DNA of 64,000 nucleotides from Pempheris klunzingeri (Eukaryota > Chordata > Actinopteri > Acropomatiformes > Pempheridae): assembly GCF_042242105.1 (NCBI RefSeq), contig NC_092035.1, positions 2,682,083 to 2,746,082 of the forward strand, given 5' to 3'. Positions 63,121 to 64,000 of the stretch are shown here, piece after piece. Numbering within the stretch: the stretch's first letter is position 1; each line of letters begins with the position of its first letter. Below the pieces are notes generated by a model. That model made no database searches, had not been told where the DNA came from, and saw only the letters and a program-made list of their open reading frames with translations. Made by a program: the position numbers and the translations under genes.

Positions 63121-64000
63121 CAGTGGCGGGCCGTGCATTTCACACCTGGTCCTCCAGTGACGTCCTACCTGAACCAAACCACCTCTGAATACCATCATTA
63201 TGACGCCACGGCTATAGAAACCATCAGTATTATACAGAAAGGCAGTCTAACAGGACGCTGCACCGCAGACAGGTATCTCATGTTGCGGAGGATGAATGAC
63301 GTCACTAAGGCCAATTAAAAGCATTCAACGAGTCTCCTGCGCACCAGCTGCTGCGCACCTACGTCATCAACGTCACTAACGGTCCAAACACCGACTCTGC
63401 TCCAAACACCGAGTCGTTCAGTCTCCAACACCAGGAATCACCAGCAGCACCATCCACAGTGCTGCTCGGAGCCTGTAAGCCGAGGCTCCTAGTTACTGAC
63501 CTGAAAGTGGCGGACTAACCCTTTTCCCGGCTGGGACAGGCTCGCTAGCTTCGGGGTTGGCGGCATTTTCTCAAAACGTCCAGCTTTTCTTGGAAAGTCC
63601 GCCTTGAAAATGGATTTTAAGTTGTTCTGCGACCAAATTAACATCTTCTCCTCCGTCAGCCACTGTGGGTTAAAGAAAACTGCTATTAATACTTACAATT
63701 ACGATAAAGTTTTAGCTCGTGCAGGTCGCTACAGCTAAGAATCGCTAGCTTTGGCTAAGCTCTCTGACCAGCCAATCAGAGGACGTTAAAACGCTGACGT
63801 CATCGTACACCTGCTAGGTGGCCCTGGGGTCACCAGCTCGAAATCTGATTGGTTAAAGCAACAGTTAGTATTTTAAGCTAGGGGCTCCTGCACTTTAGAC
63901 TCTGAAGGCCTCAGGGCGACACATGAAATGAGGAGCAGAGACTATTAGGAATAATCTAAAAAGATTAATGGGAAAATATTAAAACGTAAGTCAGTGATTC
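63121..64000. mobile_element. hAT-like non-autonomous element, right end outside the window
   Basis: CAGTGGCGGGCCGTGCATTT at 63121 is a typical hAT terminus (CAGTGGCGG...), and GTCTAACT just before it would be the 8-bp target duplication. The interior contains short ORFs only and no transposase. The mirrored terminus CCGCCACTG is not found before 64000, so the element or a fused repeat continues beyond the edge. The last 67 bp match 23001-23067. Confidence 0.6.

Overview
This is 64 kb of vertebrate nuclear DNA, almost certainly from a teleost fish and probably a percomorph. Genes are split by GT-AG (and two GC-AG) introns, CpG-rich promoters carry ETS sites, polyadenylation signals follow each gene, and intergenic DNA holds fish-type SINE, LINE and hAT debris plus many (TG)n microsatellites. 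There is no bacterial or phage content, no CRISPR array and no operon. I recognised the genes by recalling vertebrate family sequences and checking that every exon joins in frame; no database search was run.

Layout, all genes on the + strand. 1-2.9 kb: repeats (LINE endonuclease remnant, minisatellite, LINE tail) and an ambiguous promoter-like block. 2.9-13.8 kb: zc3h13, the CCCH zinc-finger scaffold of the nuclear m6A writer complex (19 coding exons, 1839 aa). 14.6-16.6 kb: rpl31, a ribosomal protein (124 aa). 17.2-20.6 kb: chst10, the Golgi HNK-1 sulfotransferase (362 aa). 20.6-23.1 kb: repeat-rich intergenic DNA. 23.2-55.4 kb: map4k4, a GCK-IV kinase with an N-terminal kinase domain, coiled coil, long linker and C-terminal CNH domain (32 coding exons, 1510 aa if all are joined). 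56.65 kb: a CpG-rich promoter and first exon with a strong donor, starting a further + strand gene whose remaining exons I cannot see. 63.1 kb to the end: an hAT-like element running off the window.

The genes do not form a pathway. They are neighbours with separate promoters: RNA methylation, translation, glycan sulfation and stress/cytoskeletal signalling. The order rpl31-chst10-map4k4 recalls human 2q11.2, whereas human ZC3H13 lies on 13q14, so the zc3h13/rpl31 border looks like a rearrangement relative to mammals.

I found no new biological system. The most checkable oddities are two GC-AG introns in zc3h13, long (TG)n tracts directly at chst10 splice sites, short upstream ORFs touching start codons, GTTAGC/GCTAGC clusters just downstream of three first exons, CTCF-like motifs around map4k4, a 263-bp TTAA-flanked inverted-repeat element in the map4k4 3' UTR, and a near-identical 67-bp sequence at 23.0 kb and at the right window edge.
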